A stretch of 64,000 nucleotides of DNA, taken from positions 37,880 to 101,879 of the forward strand of contig JAJVDF010000383.1 of assembly GCA_022410635.1 (NCBI GenBank), read 5' to 3'. This document shows positions 1 through 11,243 of the stretch, piece after piece. The translations under genes were made by a program, and so were the position numbers. Under the pieces are notes generated by a model that was not told where the DNA came from, ran no database searches, and saw only the letters and a program-made list of their open reading frames with translations. Position 1 is the stretch's first letter. Each line of letters opens with the position of its first letter. The DNA comes from Tretioscincus oriximinensis. Its lineage: Eukaryota; Chordata; Lepidosauria; Squamata; Gymnophthalmidae.

Positions 1-444
1 AGAACTGGACTAAGCCAGGAACACCCCTCCCCTCAAGGATGTGTTGAAATAGCACTTGGGAATGATTTTGGGGCAGCTCTCTTTCATTGGCAGAGAAATT
101 TGGAGAGATAAAAGTGGTATCTGGCCTATGTTGTTATTCATTTACTCTCTGTTGGTTCCACCATATTCTCCTTATAGTATCATTTCTGAGACAAGCACTG
201 ATCTTTGGGAACCTTGCTTCCAGCATCACTAAGGTGATCGGGAAGCCCAAATCCACTGGACAAGCTATTACCCAGGTAACATTTAAGTCAGGGATGGAAC
301 TTATTAAAGTTTAGTGATTATTTAATATATTTATAATTCAAATTCCAAGTTGTCTCCAGCTTAACAGCTTTAGATCGACAGGCCAGTCTTGTTCCTACAG
401 TAAAATTGCACCTACAGTTTCATAATATTGATAATGGTGATAAA

Positions 445-675
445 AGCTAGTTTGGTGTAGTGTTGGACTCGTACCTGGTAGTCTCNCGGTTTGATTCCCC
501 ACTCCTCCACGAAAGCCAGTTAGGGGACCTTGGGCCAGTCACAGTTCTTTGAACTCTCTCAGCCCTACCTACCCCAAAGGGTGTCTGATGTGGAGAAAGC
601 AACAAAAGCTATGTGGGCCACCCTATGTTTGGCTGCCCTGAGATCTATGGGTATAGGGCAGGATACAAGTACAAA

Positions 676-715
<40 letters not shown>

Positions 716-716
716 A
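445..716 (+). mobile_element. tRNA-headed SINE (Sauria-SINE-like) with L2-like tail
   Basis: The head has a pol III B-box-like core (ggtttgattcc near 489-499) after a 'ttggtgtagtg' A-box region. It is followed by 'ccttgggccagtcaca', which is characteristic of squamate tRNA-derived SINEs. The last ~70 bp ('gccctgagatctatgggta', then an (aaat)n run) match the 3' end of the L2 copies in this window rather than the SINE copies at 21.4 or 59.7 kb. It is either an L2-mobilised SINE subfamily or an L2 tail inserted at the SINE end. No clear target-site duplication is visible. Confidence 0.7.
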
Positions 717-1207
717 AAGCAGAGAAAACTAGCTTTAAGTCCTTCATTAGCAATGGTGCACAGAGTGGCTCTAAAAGGTTCAAATGGAGACTTTTTCTGT
801 TTTTTTATAAAGTGCTAAAGCCCCAAAGCCATCCATTTTCAAAAAATGTAAAAAGGTTGAAATAAAGTGGATTCTAAAGAAAACAGCAGGATATAAAATT
901 GGGAATTAGTTCTAAACAATTCCTAAACATAAGTTTGGCTTAAAAGTGGTAACAGATAAATTCTAACACCAACCTATAAGGAGAGACAAATACCACATCA
1001 GGATTCTTTTATAGTTTTTTAATTTCTATTCAGCCATATAATATGAGATCCAAGAACAGAGTGCTTCAGTTAAAATACATAAAGGCAGAAATTAAATAGA
1101 GATAAATAATGCTATACTTAAGGAAAAATATCAATAATGATCTGTTTAATCAACTGTCTAGATAAATAGTTTTTTCAACAGTCTATTAATTGAATAAGGG
1201 GTGTGAT
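717..1207. other. unassigned AT-rich sequence
   Basis: No repeat family, coding frame or RNA gene is recognised here. Only A/T-rich single-copy-looking sequence is visible. Confidence 0.5.
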
Positions 1208-1600
1208 TTTTTAATATTATTTATTTACATTTATACCTCGCCCCATACCCAAAGGTTTCAGGGCAATGAACAGTAAAATATCAGTACAAAATTAACAAAT
1301 TAAAAACAGTATAAAACAATATCTAAATGTTGGGACAAAAAATGAAGATTCTCTCCAGCCAAAGGCAGGTGAAAGAGGCGCATCTTCAAAGATCTTCTAA
1401 AACCATACAACGATGATGACAGACACACTTCGAGAGGAAGACATTCCAAAGACTGGGGACAACCACCGTGAAGACCCTGCCCTGGGTTCCCACTCCATTT
1501 GCTGTTGAAAGGGGTAGTACAACCAGGAGGTCCTTCCCTGCAGATCTTAAAGCACAGGCAGCTTGGTATAGGAGAAGGCGTTCCTTTAGATATTTGATGA
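1208..1600 (-). mobile_element. L2-type LINE, 5'-truncated 3' end
   Basis: Read on the minus strand, the segment encodes the end of an L2 reverse-transcriptase protein. The core 'YLKERLLLYQAACALRSAGK' is followed by a decayed C-terminus (1386-1590). A 3' UTR then runs into the 'gccctgaaacctttgggtat' signature and an ATTT/AAAT-rich tail near 1210-1230. The frame is shifted part-way, so this is a dead copy. It parallels the longer copy at 5483-6131. Confidence 0.8.
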
Positions 1601-2328
1601 TGATATTCATACTGCAGATAACTCACCTTGACTAGGTAGTGTGGGTGAAGCATATTAAGAATTAGGGGTTTCTGTTGTTCCTCAACAGTATACAAAAAGC
1701 ACCATCTGCACCCATCTGTGGGTCAGGATAACAGTCTGTCCAGAAAGGGTCTTAGGGCCTAGACTAGAGATATCTGCAGTCCCTGAAAATTACATTTTTG
1801 ATAATTCAAACACTTCCAGTTATAACCTGCAGTTTCTAAAGATTATAATTTTTCCATAAATGATATGTATTTGGATATGAACAATGAACTTGCCTATGTC
1901 TTGTGCAATTAGAAGAAACATTGTTAGGTGGGAATGGTCCTCCCTCCTACTTTTTCTTTACTTTGACAGTGCTTCAGCACTGGAAGTTTGCTGACATGTC
2001 TCAAAACATTCTTTTTTTATACAGCTGCATTGGAAAGGTGTGACAGAGAGCATAGGTAAAATGTTTTTATTGCAAAGCTGTCATAAGTCTGTCTGAAGAA
2101 TCATTGATTGAAAAAGAAGGGAAGTTCACAGCCAGATTTTGTCAATTGCTTCTTGTTACCTCTTTATAAGGTGGCAACTTCTTTATAAATTCATTTCCAG
2201 CAATTTCTAAGGAGCTCTCCCATAGCGACCTTCATGGCTTTCATCCTGCATCCTCAAGGACAACTGGGGGTTGGGGGAGAAGAGTACTAAGTGTTCTTAC
2301 ATAAATACATTTTCTAGAAAAGAAAATN
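1601..2328. other. unassigned sequence
   Basis: Nothing recognisable. The stretch beyond 1600 may include decayed LINE sequence upstream of the L2 fragment, but no diagnostic motif remains. Confidence 0.4.
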
Positions 2329-2388
2329 ATTCTGGAGTATTTAAGTTTCACATTTTCTAGAAAATGTGAAACTTAAATACTCCAGAAT
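2329..2388. repeat. 60-bp perfect palindrome
   Basis: Positions 2329-2358 are the exact reverse complement of 2359-2388 with no spacer; the centre is TCTAGA. The left edge abuts an N at 2328. A third partial copy of the central motif (cattttctagaaaa) lies just to the left at about 2309-2322. Perfect identity implies a very recent or artefactual origin. Confidence 0.95.
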
Positions 2389-3055
2389 AAGACCCAAAGC
2401 AGAAAAAGCCCTAGTTAGAAAGCTGGCTACTAAGGATGAATCTAAATAGGGTTAAAAATGCATTTGCAAGTCAAATTTGTGTTGCATTGGCCTCACCAGG
2501 TTGTTATATAAACAGCCAGATTTTGGGATTTAGAGCTGATGGTCTGGAGGTTGGTTGCCTGAGAAAACCAACTGCTGGAGCAATATATAGGACTATTATG
2601 AAATGATTGTGATGTGTGGACAATTATGGTGAGAAACTGAGGGTGAGAGACAAAAGAATCTGATATTAACAGCAAATTATCTCTTCGCTTTATAGAGGAA
2701 GGACAATTGAACTTCCTCTTGACAGCCAGCAAACAAAATGGCTGCTGCGAGTGTGTGTGTCATGTGCACAAAAAATCTCACTTGTCATATGAGCTGAAAA
2801 GACAAAACTCATAAATTGAAAAACCACGTTACGAGGAAATTCTGGAATAAATGAATGCTGTGTGGATATACCCTAAGACTGTATCCAGGCAGGGTGTGAA
2901 ATCTGAGTTAAAAATCAAAATCAACTTAAAGATGGTAGCATCTACATATTACTTTATCAAACTTCATTAAATGCCAGAAAATGACTTTGGCTGAATCCAG
3001 ACTGGGGGTAAAATTCTAGTTATGAAGCAGCTCAAAAGTCATTTTTCTAATTATT
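2389..3055. other. unassigned sequence
   Basis: No family or gene is recognised. A short GT-rich stretch at 2748-2760 is the only simple-sequence feature. Confidence 0.4.
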
Positions 3056-3165
3056 TTTAAATGTCTTATTTTAACTATTCTTATAATTTCTCTACTGTAA
3101 TCCACCTTGAGACCTCTGGGTATAAGGTGGAATATAAATGTTAACAAATAAACAAATAAATAAAT
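3056..3165 (+). mobile_element. L2-type LINE 3' tail
   Basis: It contains 'ccaccttgagacctctgggt' followed by 'ataaggtggaatataaatg' and an aaataaac/aaataaat tail. This matches the end of the other L2 copies. Only the terminal ~100 bp is present. Confidence 0.7.
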
Positions 3166-4295
3166 CCATTGAAAAATTATCCACTTTAATTGCTGTCACT
3201 GCAATGATGAGAGCACAGCTGCTGGTCTGCCTTGCAGCATAATGGCTGGTATTATAAAAAAAATTGCATGAACACCTTGGGAAGATGCTGGCTCTCTAGA
3301 ATGGTGCCTTGCTGGAATACTCGTATGCAAACGGGTTGCATGCATCTTCCATCCTGATGAACCACAGTCTTGAAAGAACCAATTTCAGACTCTTTTTTCA
3401 GCATTTTAAGGGACAGGCTGTGCTCTCAAACCTGTCTCAATAGGTCCAAGCAGGTGCTTGCTTGAGCAACAATGATTAGTCTATGTACACGTGGCCTTCA
3501 AGGAATTTGTGCTTCATGGTTTTGATGGAGCCAGTTCAGCAAAATAAATTGTGTGTGTATGCTAGAAATGAGGATGTTAGACTCATCTTTACTTTCTACA
3601 TTCAATTTNGCCAACTCAAGGAACTATAGTAGTTATTTTGCCAACAACCGACCTGGGGGCGATTCAGGGATTGGTCACTCTAATTGGGAGTAATGAGACA
3701 TACATCCTCAGGACTTCTTGTTCCGTTGAAGGCATGTGACACTCCACTGGCTTCTTTCCCAGGAGTGCTTTCCCAGCCTCCTGCCTCAACTTAAGCATTA
3801 TGCTACTACAGCAGACAGAATAACTGCAGAATCACCAGAACATAGTTTTCACTTGTTGTGGTCTGCTTGATTGCCTCATGTAAAGTCTGCACAGTTTGAA
3901 GTTCTTAAAGCCAAATGGAGGAGCTGGTAGCTGAATAAGGAATGAACAGATTTGTTTCTGACTCACACATCTGGCGCTTCCCACTTTATTTTTGAGGCTT
4001 GTTCTTTCCTGTTTCTGGATCATCTTGTGATCTAAAAGGAGTGGGTGTGTGTGAGATAAAAGGCTACTTTTTTNAAAAAAATGTTCTGTATACATTTCAT
4101 TCCGTCAGCCTTTTACGTGCATGAATTTTATGTAAACTGAGACACACATTACAGAAAGTCAATAATTACAGAAAAAAAAAGAATAATTGCATCCCAATCT
4201 GCATATTGCTTTAGGAAATACTCAGCAGCTCAGATCATTTAGTATAGATGCAATACATGAACATTCATACCAGTGTACACCTCAAGGCATTAATG
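3166..4295. other. unassigned sequence
   Basis: Mostly unique-looking AT-rich DNA with no convincing exon. The 87-codon minus-strand frame at 3832-4095 has no recognisable domain and is broken by an N at 4074. Confidence 0.4.
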
Positions 4296-5063
4296 TCATA
4301 AGAACATAATAACCTGAGAGGAGCCCTGCTGAATGGGGCCGGAGCCCATCTAGTCCAGCAATCTGTCTCACACAATTCACCTCCTCCAGTTGCACCTGGG
4401 CAGTCTAAAACAGAAGAGGGCAAAATCTTCACCTATTCCTGACTCTTTGCAAATGGTATTTCAGGAATCCTGCCTGTTGCTCCATCCTGGAGGAAGTATC
4501 AAAAGGTCCATCCTAGTAGCTATTTATACCCTTGGTATCCATAAATGTGTCTAATCCTGTCTTGAAGCTATCCAGGCTGCTAGCTACCACCACCTCTTCT
4601 GGAAGTAAATTCCATAGGTTGATGATTCTCTGAATGAAAAAATACTTTCCTTTGTCTGTTCTCATTCTCCTGTCCATCAGTATCAAGGAATGATCCCTAG
4701 TCGTAGTGTTGTGTGATAGAGAAAATATTTTTGTCTATTCANCTTATCCATTCCATGCATTGCATTATACACTTCAATCAGGTCACCTCTCAACTCTGTC
4801 TTTTGAGGCTGAAGAGGCCCAGACAATGCAGTCTGATTTCATAAGGGAAGTGCTTCAGCCCCTTGGTCATTCTTGTTGACTTTTTTCTGCACCTTCTCTA
4901 GTTCCACAGTTTCATTTTTGAGATGTGATTATCCCTAACACTGAATTTGCTCTTTTTGCTGCAGCTGCACACTGAGTTGACACCTTCATTGAGCTGCCCA
5001 CCAATACCCAAAGGTCCTTTTCCTGCTCTGTCACAGTCCTCAAAAGTCTGCTAATTTGAAGGA
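4296..5063 (-). mobile_element. CR1 LINE 3' region
   Basis: The 3' tip (cataagaacataa, read in antisense) is followed by antisense versions of the conserved CR1 end: 'gcccatctagtccagcaatc', 'tgcacctgggcagtct' and 'ccaccacctcttctggaagt'. It continues to 'gaggctgaagaggccc' and 'agctgcacactgagttgaca' in the upstream untranslated region. At ~770 bp it is one of the longest CR1 copies in the window. No intact open frame is left. Confidence 0.9.
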
Positions 5064-5482
5064 GAAAACAGGAAGGCATATGATTTAAATATGAAAACTA
5101 GGACATTGATTTGTACTTGGCTTTATTTGGTCCCAGGAAGTGACCCAAGGGGTCTGCTGACCATATGCCATATGCTTTAGACTGCTTTCCACACAGGATA
5201 AAACCAAGTGCAAATCATGCCTAGGTTACCAATCTTAATTTACCTTTTTGGCTGCATCTGTTGACCTCCTCCAATCTGCAATTTCTATAGAAAGAAATAT
5301 TTCATTGTTTTAGTCACAGGAAGTGCTTCACATCTTCGAATATCCTCTTTTCTACTTTGTTTCCTTATGCACATCATTCACGTTCATGTGAGATTTAGTT
5401 TTCTGATGTAGTTTAGTCTAAGAATGGGTGGAATCCTGATTCGAAATGGAAGTATCTTTTTGATTTCCTGAAATGACATTTT
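5064..5482. other. unassigned sequence
   Basis: No recognisable repeat or gene between the CR1 and L2 copies. Confidence 0.4.
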
Positions 5483-6131
5483 ATTGATTTATTTTTTTAT
5501 TTATTTACATTTTTATACCGCCCTATACCAGTAGGTCTCAGGGCAGTTAACAATAAAACCATCATATTACTTTAACAAACTTCATTATAAACAGCCTTTT
5601 CTAAAAATGGGGAGGAGACAGTAGTTTTCTAGCCAGACCAAAGAGGTGCGTCTTTAAGCATTTTCTGAAAGTGCACAGAGATGGTGATTGATGCACCTCA
5701 AGGGGGAGACTACTCCATAGTCTGGGGGCTGCCACAGAGAAAGCTCTATTCCGGGTTCCCACCCTCTCTGCCACTTAGGGTGGTGGTACAGTCAGGAGGG
5801 CCTCCCCTGCAGATCTTAGGGCATGAGCAAGCTCATATGGGAGAAGGCGTTCCTTTAGATATTTGGGGCCCAAGTTATGTAAGACTTTAAAGGTTAGAGT
5901 TAATACCTTGAATTGGGCTCTGTAACAAATTGGCAGCCAGTACAGTTCTTTCAGGACCGGCATGATGTGTTTCTGGCCAGCTGTTCCGGTCAGCAGTCTA
6001 GCGGCACCAGCTGCAGCTTCCGAACTGTGTTCAAGGGCAGCCCCATATAGCGTGCGTTACAATAGTCCAACCTGGAAGTTACCAGAGCGTGGATCACTGT
6101 GACCAGATCATCCCTGACCAGAAGTGGCCTT
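5483..6131 (-). mobile_element. L2-type LINE, RT C-terminus plus 3' UTR
   Basis: On the minus strand this encodes the C-terminal part of an L2 reverse-transcriptase protein. From 5' to 3' it shows 'VTSRLDYCNA' (about 6080), then, after a frame disruption, 'ELYWLPICYRAQFKVLTLTF' and 'LGPKYLKERLLPYELAHALR' (5775-5963), then 'APRLWSSLPLEV' before the stop. The UTR ends with the 'ccctgagacctactggtata' signature and an A/T tail at 5483-5515. A frameshift near 5960 and an internal stop make it non-functional. It is 5'-truncated at about 6131. Confidence 0.88.
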
Positions 6132-6602
6132 TTGTTCACAGAAGGCTAAACCACAGCTGGGGAGATTAAAAAGGCATCTTCTTCCCATCCCAGCATCACT
6201 GCCTTTGCAATTATGATACATGGATTTTTGTTAGTGGCATCTATGTACTTTTAATAGAAATATAAACCCATGGATTTGTGAGAGATCATTTAGCTCGTGA
6301 ACTTCAATTTTCTTTTCTTTGCAAAAATAAATAAATTAAAATGTAAACAACAAATACTACCCACTTATTCTGACTGAACATATCTGNTAAGAGGGAGACC
6401 CTTTCAGTTAGATTTCTGATTCAGACAAGGGATGTGACTCTAAAGTTAAACTTCCATTACTATAATTAGGTTTTCCCTGCTAGTCATGAGGAATCTGTCC
6501 TGCTGCAATCTATCACCACCATTTTAGCCATATAAACTTCTGGATGAAGAAGGTGATCATTTACCTCCTAAACATTCTCTTTTTCTTGGCTAGACAGACA
6601 AT
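6132..6602. other. unassigned sequence
   Basis: No assigned repeat or gene. An N lies at about 6387. Confidence 0.4.
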
Positions 6603-7023
6603 TCTCCTTGGCTGGAGGCTGGGTTTCTCCCTGCTCTCAGGCAAGCACGGCAGCTCCAGCGGAGCAAAAACGCCTGNGTTTGTGACAGGAGAACAGAGCT
6701 GCCCTCCTGTCACAAACCCAGGCGTTTCTCCTCTGCTAGAGGCGAGTTGGCTTTGCCTGAGAGCAGGGTGAAACCCCGCCTCCAGCCAAGGAGCAGCTAT
6801 GGCGCGCTGCGAGGGTCATCCCAGGACCCCGGAAAGCATTGCGCACGCTGCTGCCATCAGCTCTGACAGCTGCTTTTCCTTTAAAATCCCGCCTTTGTAC
6901 ATTCCCTGATGCAGCATCGGGGAATGTAAAAAGCTGGGATTTTAGCTTAAAACCTGGAGGGGCCTATATTTTAGTCCCCCAAACCGGGATTGTCCCGGTT
7001 TACCGGGACGTATGGCAATCCTA
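6603..7023 (-). mobile_element. hAT-type non-autonomous element, partial, with internal hairpin
   Basis: It ends at 7023 with 'tatggcaatccta', the terminal repeat shared with the copies at 27097 and 46621, preceded by the 'ccgggattgtcccggttta' subterminal palindrome. At 6604-6691 and 6705-6792 lie ~88-bp inverted arms around a ~13-bp loop. The opposite terminus is missing, because the copy stops at the base of the hairpin. The right flank (7024 on) is CR1 sequence. Non-coding; the frames through it are incidental. Confidence 0.75.
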
Positions 7024-7130
7024 GGCCAGAGCCCATCTAGTCCAGCATTCTGTCTCACTCAGAGGTCCACCAGATGCACCCGGGCAGTCTGAACAAAGGA
7101 AAGCAAAATATGCACTTCCTGAGTCTATTC
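7024..7130 (-). mobile_element. CR1 LINE 3' end fragment
   Basis: Antisense CR1 end ('gcccatctagtccagcattc', 'ccaccagatgcacccgggca') directly abuts the hAT-type terminus. The extreme 3' tip of this CR1 is missing where the hAT-type element begins. Confidence 0.8.
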
Positions 7131-7593
7131 TCTGGTCACTTCTGAATCTTTATATTAATCCTTCTTAAGATGCCCTGGTCATACACAAAGATATTTTATA
7201 GAACATTAGAAACTAACAAGAAAAAAAAATGGCAGCCCGTATCTAAGAGTAAGCGGTCCTAAGAATGAATCCAATCCAGTTTCTTTCTGGTTTAATCCAT
7301 CCTATTCTTCAAGACTCAAAGACAGGCGGTGTGATCAAACCTCAAGTCCACTTCTCTAAATGTTACGTTGTTTCATTATTCTATTGCATTCAAAGAAGTC
7401 TTTTACGCACTTTCCATGATACATCTGTATTAATAAATTCAGACTTTCCAGATTATCTGTAGCAGTGGACATGCATGTTAAGTAGGTTGGTAGCATTTTT
7501 CCAGTGTTTTTAACGTTAACTATGTTTTCCCTTATGTTTGACATCTTTTAAGGACTCTGGAACAAACCAGAGTCCTGTTAATGATCTATGGAA
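7131..7593. other. unassigned sequence
   Basis: No recognised features. Confidence 0.4.
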
Positions 7594-7685
7594 GCTCATT
7601 TACAAGCCTTTCCTTGTTAGTCTTTAAGGTGCTTTGAGATCCCTTGTTAGAGAATTTAATTCAAAGTAACACAGCTACGTCTTTG
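7594..7685 (+). repeat. reptile interspersed repeat ('ttagtctttaaggtgct' family), short copy
   Basis: It contains 'ttgttagtctttaaggtgct' and 'taacacagctacg'. This core recurs in many reptile genomes near the end of an interspersed element whose class I cannot assign. It is related to the palindromic copy at 29672-29860. Confidence 0.5.
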
Positions 7686-8595
7686 AATCCTCATCATACT
7701 GCCCTTTTTTTAAAATAAGATGTTAGTCCTATTCCTGGAAAGAATGAAGCCTTACTTAAAAGTGGTGCCTGCCAATGCTCAGTAAATGGACTACTTAGGC
7801 TGTATCTAGCCATTGTTTACTTAATCTGCTTTTTGGATAGTATGAAAGTACTTTATTCTAGAATATCCCAAATCCATTTTGGAATATGCAAATATAGTGG
7901 AATAAGTATGCAATGCCTGGATAAAACCTTAGTTTTATATGTTGGAACCTCTGTTGATCCAGTAATGGATTTGCTTTTNTTGCTATTGTAGTTACTGCAT
8001 CTTTATGATGTAAAATGTTGCACTCTGCTAGCCTGCACATTTCTTCTCTTCCCTATTTTTGTGTTTGGCAGTTTCAATATGAAGAAGCAGGGAACAAGAC
8101 GTCTATTATTTGTTACCTATTTGCAAGAGGCTCAGCTGTTTTTGCCCATGTCTAGATTTACAGGTTTATGGATCAGTCTGACATTGTGTTTCCTAGTGTA
8201 ATCCAACATTCACCCTGGTCATACAATGATTTCAATCATGAAGAATTAATGGAGGGGAAAATCAGAATGTATTGATTACTTGTTATGTCTCAGGAAAGAA
8301 ACATTTCTCTCTGTAGTTCCTTTTTTTAAAAAAGGGGAAAAATGGAAAAGATATGAAATTAAAACTTGGTAGACTATCATGCAGATGTTTACAAATTTAG
8401 AATCTCTATATTCGTCCTGTCTTTATTCTGATACTATGTAGTGTAGCTGGATCTTATATGATTCTGTGAAGGGAGCAGATTGAGGAGAATGGATCCAAAG
8501 AATGGGGTATATAGGGTGAATAAGAAGATCCCCTTCTGTTTTGAAATAGCAAGGTGGCAAGATTGAATTCTCTGACATGGTGATGGTGTTACTAT
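7686..8595. other. unassigned sequence
   Basis: AT-rich; no exon, RNA gene or repeat family recognised. Confidence 0.4.
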
Positions 8596-8747
8596 CTGAG
8601 GCTCTGTCCCCACTGAGCCTTATTCTGGGTTATATCTCGGCACAGAGCTTGGTCATCCACATGCCATAGCCTACACTAGCATGTAAATGGCACATTTCTA
8701 TTCTGAGATATAGCCAAGAAGAAGGCTCAGTGGGGACGGGGCCTGAG
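8596..8747. mobile_element. foldback/MITE-like element with ~45-bp terminal inverted repeats
   Basis: The left end (ctgaggctctgtccccactg...) and the right end (...cagtggggacggggcctgag) are imperfect inverted repeats extending about 45 bp inward through 'ttatatctcgg' and 'tgagatatagcc'. The core is ~60 bp. No target-site duplication is obvious, so the superfamily is open. The core segment resembles 45915-45975, suggesting a second decayed copy. Confidence 0.55.
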
Positions 8748-10811
8748 GGTACAATTTGGAAGCTGTATGGGTCACTGGTGGTAATATGAATGCCATACAG
8801 CCCTTCATACACCAAATTTACTGTTTCAGCACTTTCATAACTTTGTAGAGAAACATTTTCGAATAGGGAAACAAACAGAAAAAGTAGTATAACTAAATTA
8901 ACATAATGGCCCTATGATCCTTTATGCGCTAAATATGGGTTAATAAATTCACATTTGCTTGATTTGGATTAGCTGCAGCAGCATACGCCTAGATTAAGGA
9001 GGTTGGGCAGCATTAGAATTGAGGCAACATGTGCTACAATGCAAATTCCACCCAAGCACATGCTCATTTAGATCATGTCTATTCATGGGTACAGCATTGG
9101 TTAATCCAGAATGAATAACACTAGTATGGATGTAGTACTGATTAATGTGGTTTACTGATATTTGGGATTAGAGAGCTCTTAGTATGGATTTGATATAGAT
9201 TAGAAGTAGTTTCATACAGATATGTGAATTATTGTACTCCTTGAACCACATTATTACATGTAAATGCATGAAAGTGTTATGTCTAGAAACTCACATTTAA
9301 TTACCAGGGTTTGTAGGATGGATACCTCAATCAAACAGGAACACTTGACTTTCTCCAAGCAATTATACAGAGAACCAAGTCATAAGGACCTGTTATGGTA
9401 GAACCTTACACACTGACACTAGTCTGGAGACACTCTCCCAAAGACGTTAGACTGCTGCAGAATACAAGTGTCATGGCAGGATGTACCTTCTATCAAGCTT
9501 GCCACTCCAGAAATGATGCCATCACTTTTGTTTGCTAGATGCACATATGTCTCTTCTCCAAAATGGCACTCAATGATGCAATGAACAAGAAGGCTTTCAC
9601 AGGTGCCTCTTCCTTCTTCTCCTCTTATCATGGTCCAGACTGGAGATACTCCTATGGAATATAGTATATCATTCTGATATACAATATCAGAATGAGGACA
9701 AGGGAACACACTGCATACATCTGCGTAATTAAATTTAGAATGCATTCTTATAATTTAAGCAGAAGAATGCTTTATCACAGCAGGAATAACTGTGATCTAT
9801 TCATCTGCCGTACTCTTGCAGACTGTTGATGTGCCATTTTAATATCTCTATTTTCCCTTCTTATGCTAAAAGTGGACAAGAACCTCAAAAGGAGGTTGCT
9901 TTCCAGCAATGTCTTTTGGCAGGCATGCTTAGCAGATGAATGTTCTCTGTAAGTAAGATGCCTGGTAATGTGTGGACCTTGTTTGCTGGCACTGTATGTA
10001 GGGCAGTATTATTAGTGCTCCTTTAATAGCAAATATGGAGCTGCCATTATTAAAATGTTAACAAATAAGGAAAAAGAGGAAATTAGTGACTTGAGACAAG
10101 GAGGAACTAGGCAACGAAGATGCATTTTTACTGGATTGTTCACAAATTCACAGACACACAGAGAGAAATAAACCATCCTTAATGCCCACTCAATAAATTA
10201 TCAGTACTGAAAATTACCCAGTAATTTTCTTACAAGTTCACATACATACATGTGAGAAAAAACAGAGTGCTAGGATTATCCAAACACTGAAAGTCATAAA
10301 ATTAGAACCTTTTAATGAGTGATCTATGAGATCTGAAAAACCCTTGAAGATGAAAATAAAATGTAGATGTGATAACGATCTAGGACTCGGTGTCTTTTAG
10401 GATAACATATCAATAGTGCTACATACAGAAGTGATTGTGATGTGGATTTGTTTGTTTGGATTGACTGATTTTTTTAATTGCCATCTTACTTCTGTAGTAA
10501 GATCGAAGAATCATCCATGATGTGTAAATGCTGTGGGCTTTTGAAGAGAATGAAATTTAGCTGCACTACTACAACCAACTTCCAAATTAGTTTGCAGGTG
10601 AGGTTGCAAAANCATCGACAAATCAGAACTTAAGAATACAATGAAAGCAACAAAGCAGAGGATAGAAGTAGTTGGTACAACAAGGCTGGAATAGATAACA
10701 TATTTTGCCTTAGGGCTGAAGTTATGATTTGCAATTGCTTCAAACTTCACAGATCTCTTCTTGGTCATTAAAGGGAATGAATGCAGTAATTTGGACAGCT
10801 TCAAAAGCCCA
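8748..10811. other. unassigned sequence
   Basis: About 2 kb of AT-rich DNA with no recognised repeat. The 108-codon minus-strand frame at 9419-9745 shows no known domain and I do not call it a gene. Confidence 0.4.
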
Positions 10812-10885
10812 GCTCCATATTTATTTATTTACTTACATTTTTATATTATCCTATACCCAAAAGGCTCAGGTCAGTCAACAGAGTA
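10812..10885 (-). mobile_element. L2-type LINE 3' tail
   Basis: Antisense L2 end: an atttattt run, then 'acatttttatattatcctat', then 'acccaaaaggctcagg'. Severely 5'-truncated. Confidence 0.65.
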
Positions 10886-11008
10886 ATAACTTCTTATCAT
10901 ATCTGGTGTTCTGTGTTATTATTAATGGAAATATCCATTGCACAAGTGCAGTGGGAAAACGTAGCTGAAAACACTCACTATATACAGTCACTGCACTTGT
11001 GTAGATTC

Positions 11009-11243
11009 AGATTTCATCAAGGGTATAAATGGGTACTAGGATAGATGTGTGGATGCTGCCTCTAGGATGGACCTACAGGCAGTATTCGTGAAGTATCATT
11101 TGCAGGGAGTCATGAACAGGTGCATATTTTGCTTCCTTCTGTTCAGGCTGCCCAGGTGCATCTGGTGGGCCTCTGTGTGAGACAGAATGCTGGTCTAGAT
11201 GGGCTCTGGCCCGATCTAGTATGGCTCTTCTTATGTTCTTATG
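11009..11243 (+). mobile_element. CR1 LINE 3' end
   Basis: Sense-strand CR1 end with 'gggtataaatgggtactagg', 'tgcaggtgcatctggtggg'-type sequence (here 'ccaggtgcatctggtgggcc') and the terminal 'ctcttcttatgttcttatg'. It is 5'-truncated and carries no coding sequence. Confidence 0.88.

Noticed and set aside
3832..4095. 87-codon minus-strand frame as an exon
   Set aside because: Contains an N, lacks splice-site context, and has no homologous domain I recognise.
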